A DNA stretch of 64,000 nucleotides. Origin: Niebla homalea (taxonomy: Eukaryota; Ascomycota; Lecanoromycetes; Lecanorales; Ramalinaceae). The stretch is from the NCBI GenBank assembly GCA_019925105.1, contig JAHGAU010000042.1:204145-268144 (forward strand). The letters are read 5' to 3'. Shown one piece after another: positions 46,040-60,600 of this stretch. The notes beneath the pieces are model-generated. The model made no database searches. It saw only the letters and a program-made list of their open reading frames with translations, and had not been told where the DNA came from. The translations under genes were made by a program, and so were the position numbers. Positions within the stretch are counted from its first letter, which is position 1. Each line of letters starts with the position of its first letter.

Positions 46040-46933
46040 TCATCCAGCCTTAGTCTTTGACCACCGCTCCCAGACATGGGTCTTTTCCTCGAGCCCTGCA
46101 CCCTCGCCTGTATGTCCTTCCCGCCAACAGCCCCAACAGTAGAGATCCTTGTTGCATCCAAAGCATTGAACGCTGGCATCCGCGCAGCATATGATACACC
46201 ATGAATCAGTCTCCTCGTCAGTACTTTTGGCGGTTCGACTTCCGGCTTTTGCAACTTTAGATTGAGGGACATGTGTAGGAGCCGATGGCAATGCGAGGTC
46301 ATCAAACACGTTGTCGGGTGTAATCGGGAATTGAAGTGATGCAAAGGATCCTGCGTCTGGGTTCACCGTAGATTTCTGTGGAGATGCAGGAAGCAGAGGC
46401 GCAGGCTTAGAGGCAGCCTCTTCGCCCTCGCTTCCGGCATCATCCAGGATGCGCTGTAGAGCTGCGTCGGCCTCTTCATCCTCAGTCGGTGGCTGGTTGT
46501 GCTCCACTAGCTCCACCTGTTTCTGTTCGCCTGTATTCCGATCTGAACCGAACCCATTGTTATCTAAGAGTTGTCCATGTGGCAATGCCGTACGTGCTTC
46601 TTTGAGCAGATCATCTGCTTCTTGGAGATCCGATTTCTTCACCGTATACTGCTCTTCTGACCCTAATTCGGCCAAAAGCTCGTCAATCGTGGGGGAAGCT
46701 GGCCTGTCCCCCTCCGTGGCACCTTCCTCCCTTACGATAGGATCTTCCTTAACAGCTTGTCTCCCCTGAACTTGTCGAAATCGATTGATGAGGTCCTCGG
46801 GCGTGTCGTCAGACTCGGAATGGAGAGAAGGAAGGACCGGTGCCGCGTTTTCACGTAGGGAGAAGTTGGTAGGTCGGATGGCATTCAACCTCGCAAAGAG
46901 CGCCTCATCTTCTGCGGAAGGTCCATCCGCCAT
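46040..46933 (-). CDS. ANCHR/ZFYVE19-like B-box zinc-binding protein (abscission checkpoint family)
   Basis: Single-exon gene of 297 aa from ATG 46933. The N-terminus has LFARLNAIRPTNFSL and a DTPEDLINRFRQVQG helix, followed by acidic linkers (TIDELLAEL; DEEADAALQRILDD) that resemble MIT-interacting or ESCRT-binding segments. The C-terminal zinc module reads CIICCADASVQCFGCNKDLYC and then CWREGH, a B-box/FYVE-related cluster followed by a His-Trp end (KTHVWERW). This arrangement matches fungal homologues of ANCHR (ZFYVE19), which in animals delays abscission with VPS4. The fungal role is inferred from family membership only. Confidence 0.8.
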   Translation of the reverse strand: MADGPSAEDEALFARLNAIRPTNFSLRENAAPVLPSLHSESDDTPEDLINRFRQVQGRQAVKEDPIVREEGATEGDRPASPTIDELLAELGSEEQYTVKKSDLQEADDLLKEARTALPHGQLLDNNGFGSDRNTGEQKQVELVEHNQPPTEDEEADAALQRILDDAGSEGEEAASKPAPLLPASPQKSTVNPDAGSFASLQFPITPDNVFDDLALPSAPTHVPQSKVAKAGSRTAKSTDEETDSWCIICCADASVQCFGCNKDLYCWGCWREGHTGEGAGLEEKTHVWERWSKTKAG

Positions 46934-47800
46934 AACAGAGTCATCCCTCTAGAGCCCTTTACGAGGACCAGGAAGCGCAACTAGAGTAAATCCTCGCTTT
47001 CAAGGAGGATTGAGGAGATAGGCCGGAGTCTTGGCAAAAGAAGCTTTCCGCGGCAGTTTCTAAAGTTCAGGGTGTATCAATCATCATCAAACCTCAAAAG
47101 ACTTCACTCGTGCTATTACCTACCCCCCCCCCCCGGAGCCATCCGCTAAATGCCTAGGTAGTCTACAGTGCAATGCAGTATTACCTACGGCGTTACAAAG
47201 TAAGTAACGTCGAGTATACGATAACGAGTATACGCATAGTTCAGTGATATAGTCTGGGTAATACTTACACGGTAGACACGGCTTTATGCGCACGCAGAAA
47301 TATTACGCGCTATCGTAGGAAAATTAAAAAACGCCTGAACTTTAGAAAATGCCCTTTCCGCTCCCGCGTGTTCTCTGGAAAGCAATTGGCCTCACTATGT
47401 TGTAGTTCTGCTGTACACTCTTGCATATGGTTGTTGTCGGCCTATGTATATTATCCCGCACTACGTGAAACTGTATGTATAAAGCAATCAATCCACATAG
47501 TACATTCTCTGACGTGCAATTTCGATGACGTTTCGTATCTCTCTGGGCTGAAGCTATGTAGTCCAGATCACCGTTAGCTCGTACTGAGCAGAGCAATATT
47601 CAAAGAGCAAATAGATCCGGAATTCATACAGATTTCGCTCACATAGACGTAACGTGATTGGCTAATTGCTGAGGAATTTGCTTGTGTCGTCACTATGCAC
47701 CTGATGCCATATGCGCAAATGGGTGCAGTGTGCAGGGGGAAGGGTGAGTAAGCCGAATCACTTGTATTGAGTCTACCACTATGCTTATTTAATTACACTG
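46934..47800. other. intergenic transition to the RIP block
   Basis: Contains a 10-12 base C run at about 47126-47137. Base composition becomes AT-richer and TA-rich from about 47160 onward. No gene is seen. Confidence 0.5.
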
Positions 47801-49298
47801 TGACAACGACCGTATTTGTATCCATCCCAAGGACCGTTTAATGACCGTATACTTATTATACCTTATATACCGGTATACCTATAATACCGTTAATAAAAGG
47901 CCGTTTAATAGGCCTTTATACGATAAAGTCTCCAATATAAAGGCTATTAAGATAACCGCAGAATACCCCTATATATTACTCCTTCTTTAAAGTTACGATA
48001 AATCTATAACAATAATACCGCTATTAACCTATTAAATATAATCCGAGCTTTAATTAATTTATCTTAAAAGGTTATTTTAATAAAGGTTTTATTATAATAT
48101 TTATAAGTTAATTTTTAATATTAATATATTTTATTAAGATAAAGCCTTTTTATACCTTTTTCCGAATAAAGTAATATTAAACCTTAATATATTTAATCCG
48201 CGAGTAATTCTCCGGGTTCTTAATAAGGGAGATATTATTATTATTATTATTAAATAGAATAATAAACCCGTAACCTTTAAAGAATCCGGTTTTATTAATC
48301 TATTTTATAAATTAAATACTTATTTTATACCCTTTAAAAAAAGCTATATATTTAACTTTTATAATAAAAATAATAATAATATACTATTTCTAAGTATATT
48401 ATACGTATATTATATTAATATTTAATATTATAAAGCTATATAATAATTTCTTATTATTTTTATTATTAATAAATATGGTATTTATGAAATATTTAAGTAA
48501 TTTATTATTACGTCGGAAATATAAACTTAAATCTAATATATTCTTTAAATATTTAAGTATCCGTATTAAATAGTTTTAATATTAAATAATAAGGTTATTA
48601 TAAAATTAACTTAATTTTAAAATCGAAAAAGTTAAATTTAAACGGATAATAACCTAAAAGAATATAAGCTTATTAAGAAGTTATTAATAAATATATTAAT
48701 TTATTTATTATTTATTAAGTTAAGTTACTTATATACTTTTATATCCGTTTATTAAGGTATTAATATTATTATAGTCTATTATATAATATTTTTTAAGGAT
48801 ATTTATAATATAATTTATTTAATTTATAGCTATAATATCGTTATTTTAAGAAATTTATATTCCGAAGATTATTTTTAATAAACTTCTTTTAATAAGCTTA
48901 AATATTAAAATTAAATAATTTTTTATTTATTTATAAATCTTTAAGCTTTTAATAATAATAATAATATTATTAATATAAAAAGCTATTAAATACGTTTCTT
49001 AATTAAACTTTTTAATAAAAACGTATAAATTAACTTAAATAAAAATAAAACCGAATTCATAAAGCTATAATTAAAATTTCTTAATTTAAATTTTTTTTAA
49101 TTATTTAAGCTTATAAAGACCTTTAAGTAAACGGAAATGTTTACCGGTATTTTATTAAGTTATCGGAATACCCTTAAAGATACTTATATAGATCTTTTTA
49201 TTTAAATTATTATTTAAATATACGGTAATAACGTTTAAGAGTTATAGCTGAAGTCTATAAATAGCCGTATGTACTAAAAGTAAATTGTTAGACTGACT

Positions 49299-49319
49299 CC
49301 GCTGGCGGCACGCCGGCGG
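49299..49319. repeat. GC-rich hairpin in the RIP block
   Basis: Two 9-base arms, CCGCTGGCG and CGCCGGCGG, flank a GCA loop; they pair throughout with a single T-G wobble. The surrounding sequence is over three-quarters AT, so the hairpin stands out. It follows TGTTAGACTGACT. Confidence 0.75.
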
Positions 49320-49514
49320 GACTAATAAAGGTAGGTATAGAAGATATAACGTTACGGTCTGGATACTTAAGTATTACTTTAATAAGTAAATTAATAATAA
49401 GATTAATTCTTAAAGAACTTAAAAAGAATTAAGGTATAACCTTTACTTAAGGTAAAAATAATAATTACCCCGCTTTACGCCTATTAAGCTACGGCTTATA
49501 AATAACGCATATTA

Positions 49515-49640
49515 AGGCCGTTGCCAAGGCCCTTTGCCAAGGCCCTTTGCCAAGGCCCTTTATTAAGGCCTAACGGCCTACCTTGGCGCAGCAGTATGGC
49601 GCACCACTGTAGCGCCGGCGCAGAGATGGCGCTAGCTGCT
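49515..49640. repeat. GC-rich island: inverted repeat with three 13-bp tandem units
   Basis: AGGCCGTT at 49515-49522 and AACGGCCT at 49572-49579 form inverted arms around three exact copies of GCCAAGGCCCTTT (49523-49561). A run of GGCGC/GCGCC words follows to about 49633. CA and TG dinucleotides are retained, unlike in the flanks. Confidence 0.8.
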
Positions 49641-51554
49641 AACATAAATAAAGCGATTTATACCTTAAAATAAATAAAAAGGTTTCTTTATAGTTAATAT
49701 TTTACTTTTAAATAAAACCCTTTATAATAAGCCTTATTTTATATTTATCGATAAGGCCTAAAGTAAGGAATTTTTTCTTAAATATTTACTTAAAGTTAAT
49801 AAGCTTATAGTCCTTTGATTTATTTATAAATTCTTAAATATTATTTAATAATAAACTTATAATTTCTTTATTAATAGCCTTAATTTATTTAAATCGGTCC
49901 GGGGAATTTATAATTTATTAATAAGTAAATAGATTAATATAAGCCGTAATAATAAAAATAGTATTATTAAAATTAATATTAAATACGTAAAAATCATAAT
50001 AATAACGGCCTTAATAAAAGCGGTTAATTTTAAACTTATTATTAACGTCATTATTTATATCTATTTTATCTTCCGGAATATATCTTAATATTAATAAAAT
50101 TTTACTTATTTATTAATAAGCCGGGATAAAATTATAAATATCCTTAAATAGGATAAGGACGTTAATTCCTTCTAATAAAAATAAGTTAAAAGCCTTATTA
50201 TTATTATGATTTTTACGATTTATAAGATTTTTAACGTTTTTAAGGTCTTTAATAAGCTTTTTTAAATTCTTTTTTTAAATAAACGTTCCGTTTATTATTT
50301 TATGGATTTTTAATAATATTTCCTTTTTATTTTATTTTATTTAATTAAAGATTTTATCGTTAACTTAAAGGAGATTAAGATTTACGGGATCTATATTATG
50401 ATTTTCTCCTTTATTTTAAGGAACCGGATAAGTATAAGTTAATATAAGCTTATTTTTATTAGGTCCTTTAAACCCGTTTAATACGTATTTACCTTTATAA
50501 TAGGCCGTATTATTATTAATAAGGGTTATCGGCTTTAAAATTAATAATATATCTTTAATAATAAGTTATAATAATAAATATATTATTATTTTCTTATTAA
50601 AGACCTTTAAATTTATAACGACCTTTATATTCCTTTTATAGAATATATAAATATATAATTATAAGCTTAATATAATTTTTAAATAAATATTATTAATAAT
50701 AATTTCGTTTAATTTTAATCGTTTTATTTCTTTAAATATATTTACTTTATATAATATTTTAAATATCCTTTTATTTTTAATAAAAAATTTTATTTTTATT
50801 TACTTTTTAAAAGAACTTATTCCCTTTATAAATAAAAGCTTTTATCTTAATTAATTAATATATATAACCGTAAAAACTTAAAAGCTATTTAATAACTTAA
50901 TATAATATATTATATACCGGATTATTATTATAATTATTCGGTTAAACCGTTTAATTACGCCGTTTTATTTAGGTATATAATATATAATATATTCTATAAT
51001 AATATTATGTTCTTTAACGGCCGCTTTAAAAGTTTAAAATTCCTTTATATTATTAATACGGACGTACTTAACGGTAATATTATTTTCTTTATAATTAAAT
51101 ACGTTAATAATAGATAAAATTCGATTAATTATTTTAACTTTTATTATTAATAAAGTAAAACTTAATTACCCCGTAACTTTATTAATAACGGATAAATAAT
51201 ACTTAAAGGGTATTATTCCGGGGATTGGTACCTTAATATTATAAAAGTTTTAAACGTTATAAAAGAAATAAAACCTAGGTTTTATCTTTTTTATATAACG
51301 GTATTTATATATATTTTTTATAAGTTTATTATTTTTATATATATTATAAAAAAAGTCTTTTAAGGCCGATATCTTTAATATTTTTAATACCGTTTTATAC
51401 ATAATATATAACCTAGCTATATTTAAATAACTTAAATAATTATAAAAAATTATCAAGAGTTCATCGTTACCCTTTTTACGTCTTTAAATAATCTTATTAC
51501 CGTTATATTTAACTTTATCGTTTTTTTTACTTTTTTTACTTTATAATTTATAGG

Positions 51555-51690
51555 GTACGGGATTTAAGTCTTCAGAAAAGATGGGAAGGAAGGAAAGAGT
51601 AAAAGTGATGAAATAGCAGGTAACAATGGAGTGTAATTAAAGATGGGCCGCAGCCCCTATATAAGTTGGTAAGGTATAAATTGCTTATTA
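51555..51690. other. unmutated island within the RIP block
   Basis: About 135 bases of ordinary composition, rich in CA and TG (for example AGTGATGAAATAGCAGG) and purine-rich, with GCCGCAGCCCC followed by TATATAAG. The flanks are fully RIP-like. It may be a single-copy spacer, a promoter remnant of an LTR or a later insertion. Confidence 0.65.
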
Positions 51691-54600
51691 TCATAATCCG
51701 TTATTCCTTCTCTTTTTAAAATATATATAAATTAATTTTACCCTTAATTAACCCTTTTAATATTTCCATTCCTTTATATATTTATCCGTAAGTTTAATAT
51801 TTTTTATATTCTCCCCCTTTTTAATTCCTTTTATAACGAGGTATTACCTTTAATATTATTATACTTTAAATTATATTATACTTATTTATATATATTTCAA
51901 TCGTATATATACCTCTTATAATATCCTTTTAATAATTTAAATTATCGTAAGTATAAAAATTAAAAAGGTATTAATATAATATTAACTTGCCTTTACTCCC
52001 TTTATAATAAATTTACCCCTTTAATATTACGTATTATTAATAAGTATTTCTTATCCTTTAACGCTATTTATATATATATTTACTTATTTTTCTTATAGTT
52101 TTATTTTTAAATCTTGCTTAATAATAATAAATAAATATATTAAGACTTAATTTTCTTAAAGGTAACCTTTTAATTCTATTATTTTAACTTATTAATAACG
52201 GTAATTTTGGTACTTTATATCTATTTATTCTAAGGTTCGGGTTGCTTATATTTATATCTTTTTTAAGTATAATACGCTTAATCCGTATAAGGGTATAATG
52301 TATTTTACTCCGCTCGTTAAAAAATTATAAATACCGCCTTTTATAAGGATAAAACCTTACGATTAATTACTTTTTACTTTATTTCTCTATTTATATACTT
52401 TTAATATCTCTTTTAATTCTATTATTATTGAATATATCTTAAGTAAATTTATTATATAATTTTAAGTATATCTTAAGAAAACTTAATTATTTAAGTAGGT
52501 TTTATTTAAATTTTTTTATAAATCTCGATATCTTTCTTTATTAATATATTTAAAATAACGTTATACGTAATTACTTAATTCATATTTATTTATTAATATT
52601 ATTTTTTTATTAATTTATTATATTGGTATTAAGAAAATAATTAAAGGGTAATAGTTTATTATAATTATTATTATTTATATATTACTTCTTAAAAGGATAA
52701 AAGAAAAAATAAAAAAATAAAATAATTATTTATTAATCTTTAAATAATTCTTTAACCTTTATATAAATTCTTTTAACGCTTATTATTATACTTAATAATA
52801 TTTATTAAAGGTATATTCCTTATTATAACCCTTAATATTTATTTTTATTTACTTATATATTTTTCCTTTAATTAATTAATATATTAAATACCCTTAAAGC
52901 CGTATTTATTTATAAATAAAATATATTTTTATATTTTCTTAATAATTTATATATAATCGTCCCAATATAAGTATTTTTAAAAAATATATTAAAAAAGGTT
53001 CCTTTTAAACGTAATAATATTATTTATTATCTTTATTAAGTTCCGTCCCAGCCGGTTCTATTAATAAATAAGACGTTAAAGGTAACGTTTAATTATTTAT
53101 TTATTTAATAATTATACTACGTAACCGTTTACTTTATCCTTTTTACTTATTTATTTTTTTTATTTCTTTTTATTTCTTTAAATTCTTTTATTTCTTTAAC
53201 TTTTTTAATCTTTAACTCCTTTTATACTTTAATTAATTTATTTTAAATTTAACTTAATTATATATTTAATTATTAATTATCCTTTTAAGAATATATATAA
53301 ATTTATAACCTTAATATCGGTTATTTATTTTATATTTATATTAACTTTTTTATAGTTTTTTCAGATTTTTTAATTTAAATTATATTAATTAAAATTATCT
53401 TTATTCTATTTTTATACCTTAAAAGGCGTACTTTAATTATTAACCTTATTAAGTTAAATAAATATATCTTTATTGTTATTAAGGTTTATTTAAATATTAA
53501 TTAAATAATTTATTTAAAGTTATATTTATCGGTTCCTTTTAATTTTAATTTATTTTAACTTTCTTACTTCTAGGAGTTTCTTACGGTATATATTTAAATT
53601 TACGCTTTTTATATACGTAAAAGTACTTAAACGTATACTTAATATTAATAAATTAATGGTAATTATTAATTTATTTTTATTAATTATTATTATATTAAAG
53701 GTTTATTAAATAACGTTTATTTAAATTATATCTTTAAGTATTAACCGGGCGATTATAATTTTTATCTAAGTATATATAAATTAATTCGCTTTTTAATCGA
53801 TTATTATTAATTCCTTCTTATAAATTTTTAATATCGGAATATAATTTAAATAAATACTTTTTCTTTAATACGTTATATATTACTTAATCTTAATATTAAT
53901 CGTAAATTTAATATAAAAAGTTATATACGTTTTATAATTAATTATAATTTATAATTAATTTAATAATTATAGCTTTAATAAGTATTTTTTATTATATTTT
54001 TTACTTTTAATATTTATTTATTATTATTATAGCTTATTTTTAAATCTTAATTATTTAATTCCGTTATTTATTTATTTTAATAATCCCCGCTTAATCGTTA
54101 TTTACCATTTTTATCTGCTTAATTAATTTAATTATTTATATTATTTATTCTTTACTTATTAATTCAGGTAACTTTTTTAATTTAAGTAATCTTTTTATTA
54201 ATATGTTAATCCGGCCTTATTAGAATTACAGGATTATCTCGGTTATATAAGCCCGTTTAACGTAATAAAGTTTATATAAAATATAGCCTGTCCTTTTTAA
54301 AAATTAATTCCTTAACTGAGTTTTATAAATAATTACTTAAGAAAAAATAATATTATTTATCCGACCTAAACTTAATTAAGGATATCTTTAATTTAAGTTT
54401 TATTGGCCCTAATTTTAATAAGTTATTTCTCTTTTTTATATATAAAGTAATTATTAATTAATTCTCCGTTTAAATAATAAGTTTATCCGGGCTTTTTTAT
54501 TAACTTTTTTTCCTTTTAAGTCTGTTATTTATATTATACGTATACGGTAGTTTTTACCCGTATCTTTATAAGTATCTCTTTCTTAATAAGTTTTTCCTTT

Positions 54601-57600
54601 TATTTTATTTTTATATATATAATAGCCTTTAAGGTTTTTAACTTAAATATAATTCTTTAACCGTTTTTAATTAAAATTATTTCCGTAAATAATATAATTA
54701 TACTTTAAAAAGAAATTTATATTCTTTTTTAACTTTATATTACTGACGTTAATAGATTTTATATTCTAGATTATTTTTAATTTTATTACGTTTAACTTAT
54801 ATTGTTTAACTTTAATTCCGGACTGAAATTATTAAGTATATTATTATAGTTTTAATTTTAATATACGCTTTACCGGAAAAATATATATATAATTATTTAC
54901 GGATTAAAGCCTTAATCGGTTTTCAGGTTATTTTACCGGCTTCTTCGGTCGCGTTACCGGGTTTACCTATTGGGTTACCTCCTTAATAACGGGTCGTTTT
55001 TATTTTAGGTTACGTCCTTATATATATACCGGTCTTTTTACTCTGTTTCCTTTTCCGTTCTTAAGATAGGATAATTAATACGGTCTTATACCCTATAATT
55101 ATTATAATAAAAAACAATATTAAGTTTAATTACCTATCTTTAAAACGCGGTTAAAGTTTTAATTATTTATTATTTAAAATGGATTTTTTATATATATTAA
55201 TAATATACTTTACCCATATTCTTAACGTAATATTTATAATAAGTTTAATATTTAAACTTATAATCCGTAAAAAAAACGTTTTTTTAAATAGATTTTTTAA
55301 TATATAACCTTAATACTTAATTATACTTTTATTCGTATATTATTCTTAATATATTCTTTCTTTCTTTTTAAGGAAATATTTTTAATTATAAATAATTATA
55401 ACTTTTTATAATTTTATTATTTTATAGTTTACAATATAATAAATAAGGGATTATAAATAAAAGGCTAAAGGTTTAATATCCTTTTATTTATACTTATCTC
55501 CTTTAAATCCTTATTATACTTTTATTTTTTTTCTTTTTTAATTTTTTATTTTTAATTACGTTTATTAAAATAATTATTTATTCCTTTTTTTTTTTCCCTT
55601 TTTTTTTTTTAATTTTTAAATCCGTATTTTCTTGGGATCTTTAATATATTAAAATATAAAAGTAAATAAAATAAAAATATAAAGGAAACGGCGTTATATT
55701 ATTCATATATACTTCTTCTTTTTAAATTATATTATTTATAATTATAACGGTTTTTAAAGGATTAAAATATTCTTTATTTACGCTTGCCGGATCTTAATTC
55801 TTTTTATTACCTTTAACTTTGGTTTATCGGAGGGTCTAAGATATCCGGTATATAATATAAATACTTTAAGATAATTTCTATAAAATAAGTTAAGTATAAA
55901 AGTTTTATTTATTTTTTTTAATATATATAAAACTTTATACTTTCTTATAAAGCCTTTAATAATAAATAGTCCGACCCAACGGAGCTTAAGTTTCTTAAGA
56001 TTAAAAATAGGATCCCATTATATAACCAGCTATTTTTCTTTTAATGGGTTTTAATTTTATATTCCTTTATTATAATGTTTCTTTTATTGGTTTTTTATTA
56101 CGTTTAACTTCTTTTATAATTCCTTTTTAATATTTATCCGGTTTATTATAAATTTTTAAATGGCTTTATATATTATTTCTTCTAAAAATAATATTATTTT
56201 TTTTATAATATATATTTTAATTCTTAACTTAATTATATTACGTTTATATATTATATCCGGTTTAACTTTAAAAAAATATTAATAAAAGCGTATTTTAAAT
56301 ATTTAATATATCTTAAGTTAATATTTAATATCGTTAATTTTCCCGTTTATACTTAATTATATTTTTATTAAGTTTACGTTTTTTTTATTACGTTTTATTA
56401 AATTTAATTATTAAACTTTATTATACTTATTATTTTATATATTATATTTAATATAAAAATAAATTGGATATCGTATAACCGGAAGAAGCTTTTTATCCTT
56501 TTATTTATAAATACCTTCCCGATATCTATATATATTATAACGGATTTTAAGTAATAATTTATATACTCTTTTAACGTAACGATTACGTTTTTTACTTTAA
56601 TTAATATAATATAAAATAATTATATAAATTATAAGAAATAATTTATTATATTAAAGATATATTAAAGACCCCCTTATATTTATTTAAAAGGGCTAATAAA
56701 GTCCGCTTTAAATAGGTTAAAAAAGGCTTTTACCTTAATTAAACTTAATAAAACTATATAACTTCTATATATTTACTTTATATAAATTAAATACCCTTAT
56801 ATGTATTTTATAATATTTTTTATTATATCTAACTATTAATAGCGATATTATAATTTCTTTAATATAATTTTTAATAAGAAATATCCCGCGTTATTATAAA
56901 TTTTTTTAAGTATTTATATTATTTTTTTCTTTATTAAATATATCGTTTAATACTTTCCGTATTAATAAAATAATTTATTAATAATTAAATTGAATTTATA
57001 ATTTATAAATTATTTATTAAATTTAATTCATTAAATTATATTTTTTTTCTTTAACTTTATTTTTATTTTAAGATATTTAATAATATCGGTATATTAATTG
57101 TTATCCTTATAATAAAGTAATTTCTTAAATTTTAATAACTCCGTAAGTTCATAATCGATTTATATATATTTTATTTTATAATTATTATTTAATCTTATAT
57201 TATATATTTATATTAACTTATTATCGATTATTTTTTATAATTATAATTCTTTTATATTTATTTTCTTCCTTTTATTTATATTTTTCTCCGTTAACTTTCT
57301 TTTTACGTTTTAAGTTAATTAATCCTTTAATTATTATATCGTAATTTATATATTATTATAAACGTTAATTCTATTTTTCTTCGCTTCCTTAAAAAGCTTT
57401 TTTTTTTAATATAATATAATATCTTCCTTTATTATTCTTTTAGAATTATACCGTATTATTCTTATTCTTTTATATTTTAAGGGCTATTTTCTTTATTACT
57501 TTATTAGGTATATAATTTAAATTATTAAATAATATCCTTAATAAGTTATTTATTGCTTTATTAATTTTTCTTTTAATATATTTAATTTTAATATATAGCC

Positions 57601-60600
57601 TTCTTAATTTATTTACTTATTTTATGAAGATATCCTTATAATAATTTATATTTATAAACCTTATAAGTAACTTATAATTTATATATATAATTAAAATTTT
57701 TTTATATTTAATATATAAAAGAACTTTTCCTTAAACGTAATAATAACCATTAATTCTCACTTATAGGTATTATAATTACGTTTTGCCTTATTTATTATAT
57801 ATAAGTTATAAATAAGTAAAATAATATAACCGTTTTAAACTTAAATAATATAATATCCGGCTCCGTATTTTAAGGTATTAATATATATATAAATTGGTAT
57901 CTTAAGGTCTTATTTAAATAAAGCTTTAACTTCCGTTATTATATTTTATATAAGTTAAAACGATATATCCTTTAATTCTTTTTATTTTTACTCTATATTA
58001 TTAATTAAACGGGTAAATAAGTAAATTATCTTTATAAAGTTTTTAATTTATTTCTTTATTATATTAACGGTACTTAAGAATCTTTTAATATTTCTTATAT
58101 TCTATAGTATAAACCAATTAAGTATCTTTTTATACTTTTAAGGTTTAATTTATATACGTCCTTTTATTTTATAATTTTCCCTTAATATTTTAATTTTTAT
58201 TATATTAATTTTTAATTTATTAAATAATAACTTTAACTTTAATTATAGAATTTATAGAAAGAAATAATTTTTAAAAAAAATAAACTATTTTTTTTATATC
58301 TTATATATTTTAAAGATATTATTAAAGTAAAAAATTAAATTAATAAGGTTATATTCCTTTTTAAGAATAAAGAAGAATAACTTTAAATTTAATTTAAGGA
58401 TAACTCTTAATATAATATTTATAAATTTAATAAAAATAAATAAGGATATATACGTTCCTTAAGGTATTTTTATAGGCTATAGTTATTTAATATTTAATAT
58501 ATTAAAAATAAGATAATATTAATTATTAAAGTATACTTTAATTATTTAATATTTATACTTTATATCCGCTTAAAAAAAAAGTCTTATATAATAGAATTTT
58601 TAATAAATTATATACTTTTTTTATTAACTTTATATAAAATACGGATAATATTTTATATATAAAGTAATAATTAAATATAAGTCGTAATTCGACTTTACCT
58701 TCTTTCTTTATAAATATAAAAAGTACGTTTTATATATTTATTTATTTATTTATTTATATATATTTTTTATATATATTTAACTTAATTCTTTATTATATAA
58801 TTATTTTAAATTATTATTCTTTATTATTTAATAACCTTTTAACGGTAACTTTATACGGTTTAATTTTTAATTTTAATATTACTTTATATAAAAATAAATC
58901 CGTTACGGGGATCTTATATAATTTTTTTATACTTATATTTTTATACGTTTATAATACTTAAAATATCTTAAATTATACTTAATTATTTAGGATAATATCC
59001 TTTAACGTAATACTTTCTTTTTTTACTTATATTTATAGCTTTTTATATAACTTTAAAGTATTAATTTTTCTTTTTATTACTTTTTTATCCGTTAAGAATA
59101 TAATTTATAATAGTTTTATCTTAATATTTATTTTCTTATTTTATAATTTTAAAGTTAATTTATTTATTACTTTATATACGTATTTTAAATAAACTTAATA
59201 AGTACCGTATTTATACTTTAATAGTCCTCGGTAAGTTATTAAGTTATCGGGTTATTTAATTCTTAAGATTATATTTTCCATAATAAATAAATAATTTTTA
59301 TTATCTTTATTTCTTATTTATTTTATCTTCTTTTTTATATTATTTTAATATATAGCTTTTTTTTTTTTTTTTTATTATTAATTTTTTTAAGTTTTTTATT
59401 ATTTTCTTAATATATATAATTATCCGTTTTTATTATTATAATTATTATTAACTTAATTAATATCGTTTTTTCTTTATATATTATATATTCTTTATATTAT
59501 TTAACGTTATTTTACGTAATTAATAATAATTTTAAATATTATATTATTTTTTCATTTATTTTATTAAGTATTAAATTTATAAATTTAATTATTTTCCGTT
59601 TTTATCCGGTAAATTATTATTAATATAAAATAAAGTTTATTTTTAATTTTAAATTATTAATCGGATTATTTATTATATCCTTTTTAGCTCCTGTATTATT
59701 TCCTTAACGTTTTTAAGCTTCTTTATTATCTTTTAAGTACTCCCGTTATCGTTTTATTCCTTCCGATTCTTTTAAACCTTTATTTAATTATTTTTATTTA
59801 CTTCTTATTTAATTTACTTCTTTTTCTTTATTTTAATATTTTAACTTATTCTTAATCTTTTTTTATTTACTCCGATTATTTTTTATATATTTTTTTTTCT
59901 TTTTAAATATATAAATATACCCTTTTTTTCTTATTAATTAATCGTTAAAATATACGCCTTTAAAGTTAACCTTATTCTTTAAACTTTTTCTTTTTTTATA
60001 GTTTATTAATTTTAATTATTTTTTTTATTTTTTAATTTAATTTTTAAGCTTTTTTTATTATTTTTATATTTAAATAAGTTTAACTTAATTTTTTCTTTTA
60101 ATATTATTGTGTTTTTATAATATAACTTTTTATATATTAACTTTTAATATATTTTACTTAATAAGCGTATTTAAGGTTTAAGTAATTAAATATTTTCTTT
60201 ATAAATAATATCTTTAATTTTTAATATTTTTATTTAAATTTTAAAGTCAGCCGTAATTAACTTTAATTATAAAAATTTTAATAAGATATTATAATTTAAG
60301 TTAGTTTTTAATATTATAAATATTTATATTAATTTAATTATTTTTATAACTTTAATATTAAATATAATTTATATATAAAATAATATATAGTCCCCGTTTA
60401 CCATTAATATATTTAAATAATTAACTTTAAGTAATTTTAAGGGTTTTTTTTATCCGTAATTCCTTTATTATACTTAAGTTAATTATAATAATATCCGATT
60501 TTTAATCGGCTTTTATATTAAGTAATTTGCTTATTTATTCCGATTAATAAATAATTATTATTTTTATAAAGTATATTTATTTATTCTTATGAAGTATAAC

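Noticed and set aside
51250..51456. 68-aa ORF in the RIP block
   Set aside because: Composed of Lys/Ile/Tyr/Asn/Phe as expected by chance in AT-rich DNA; no domain.
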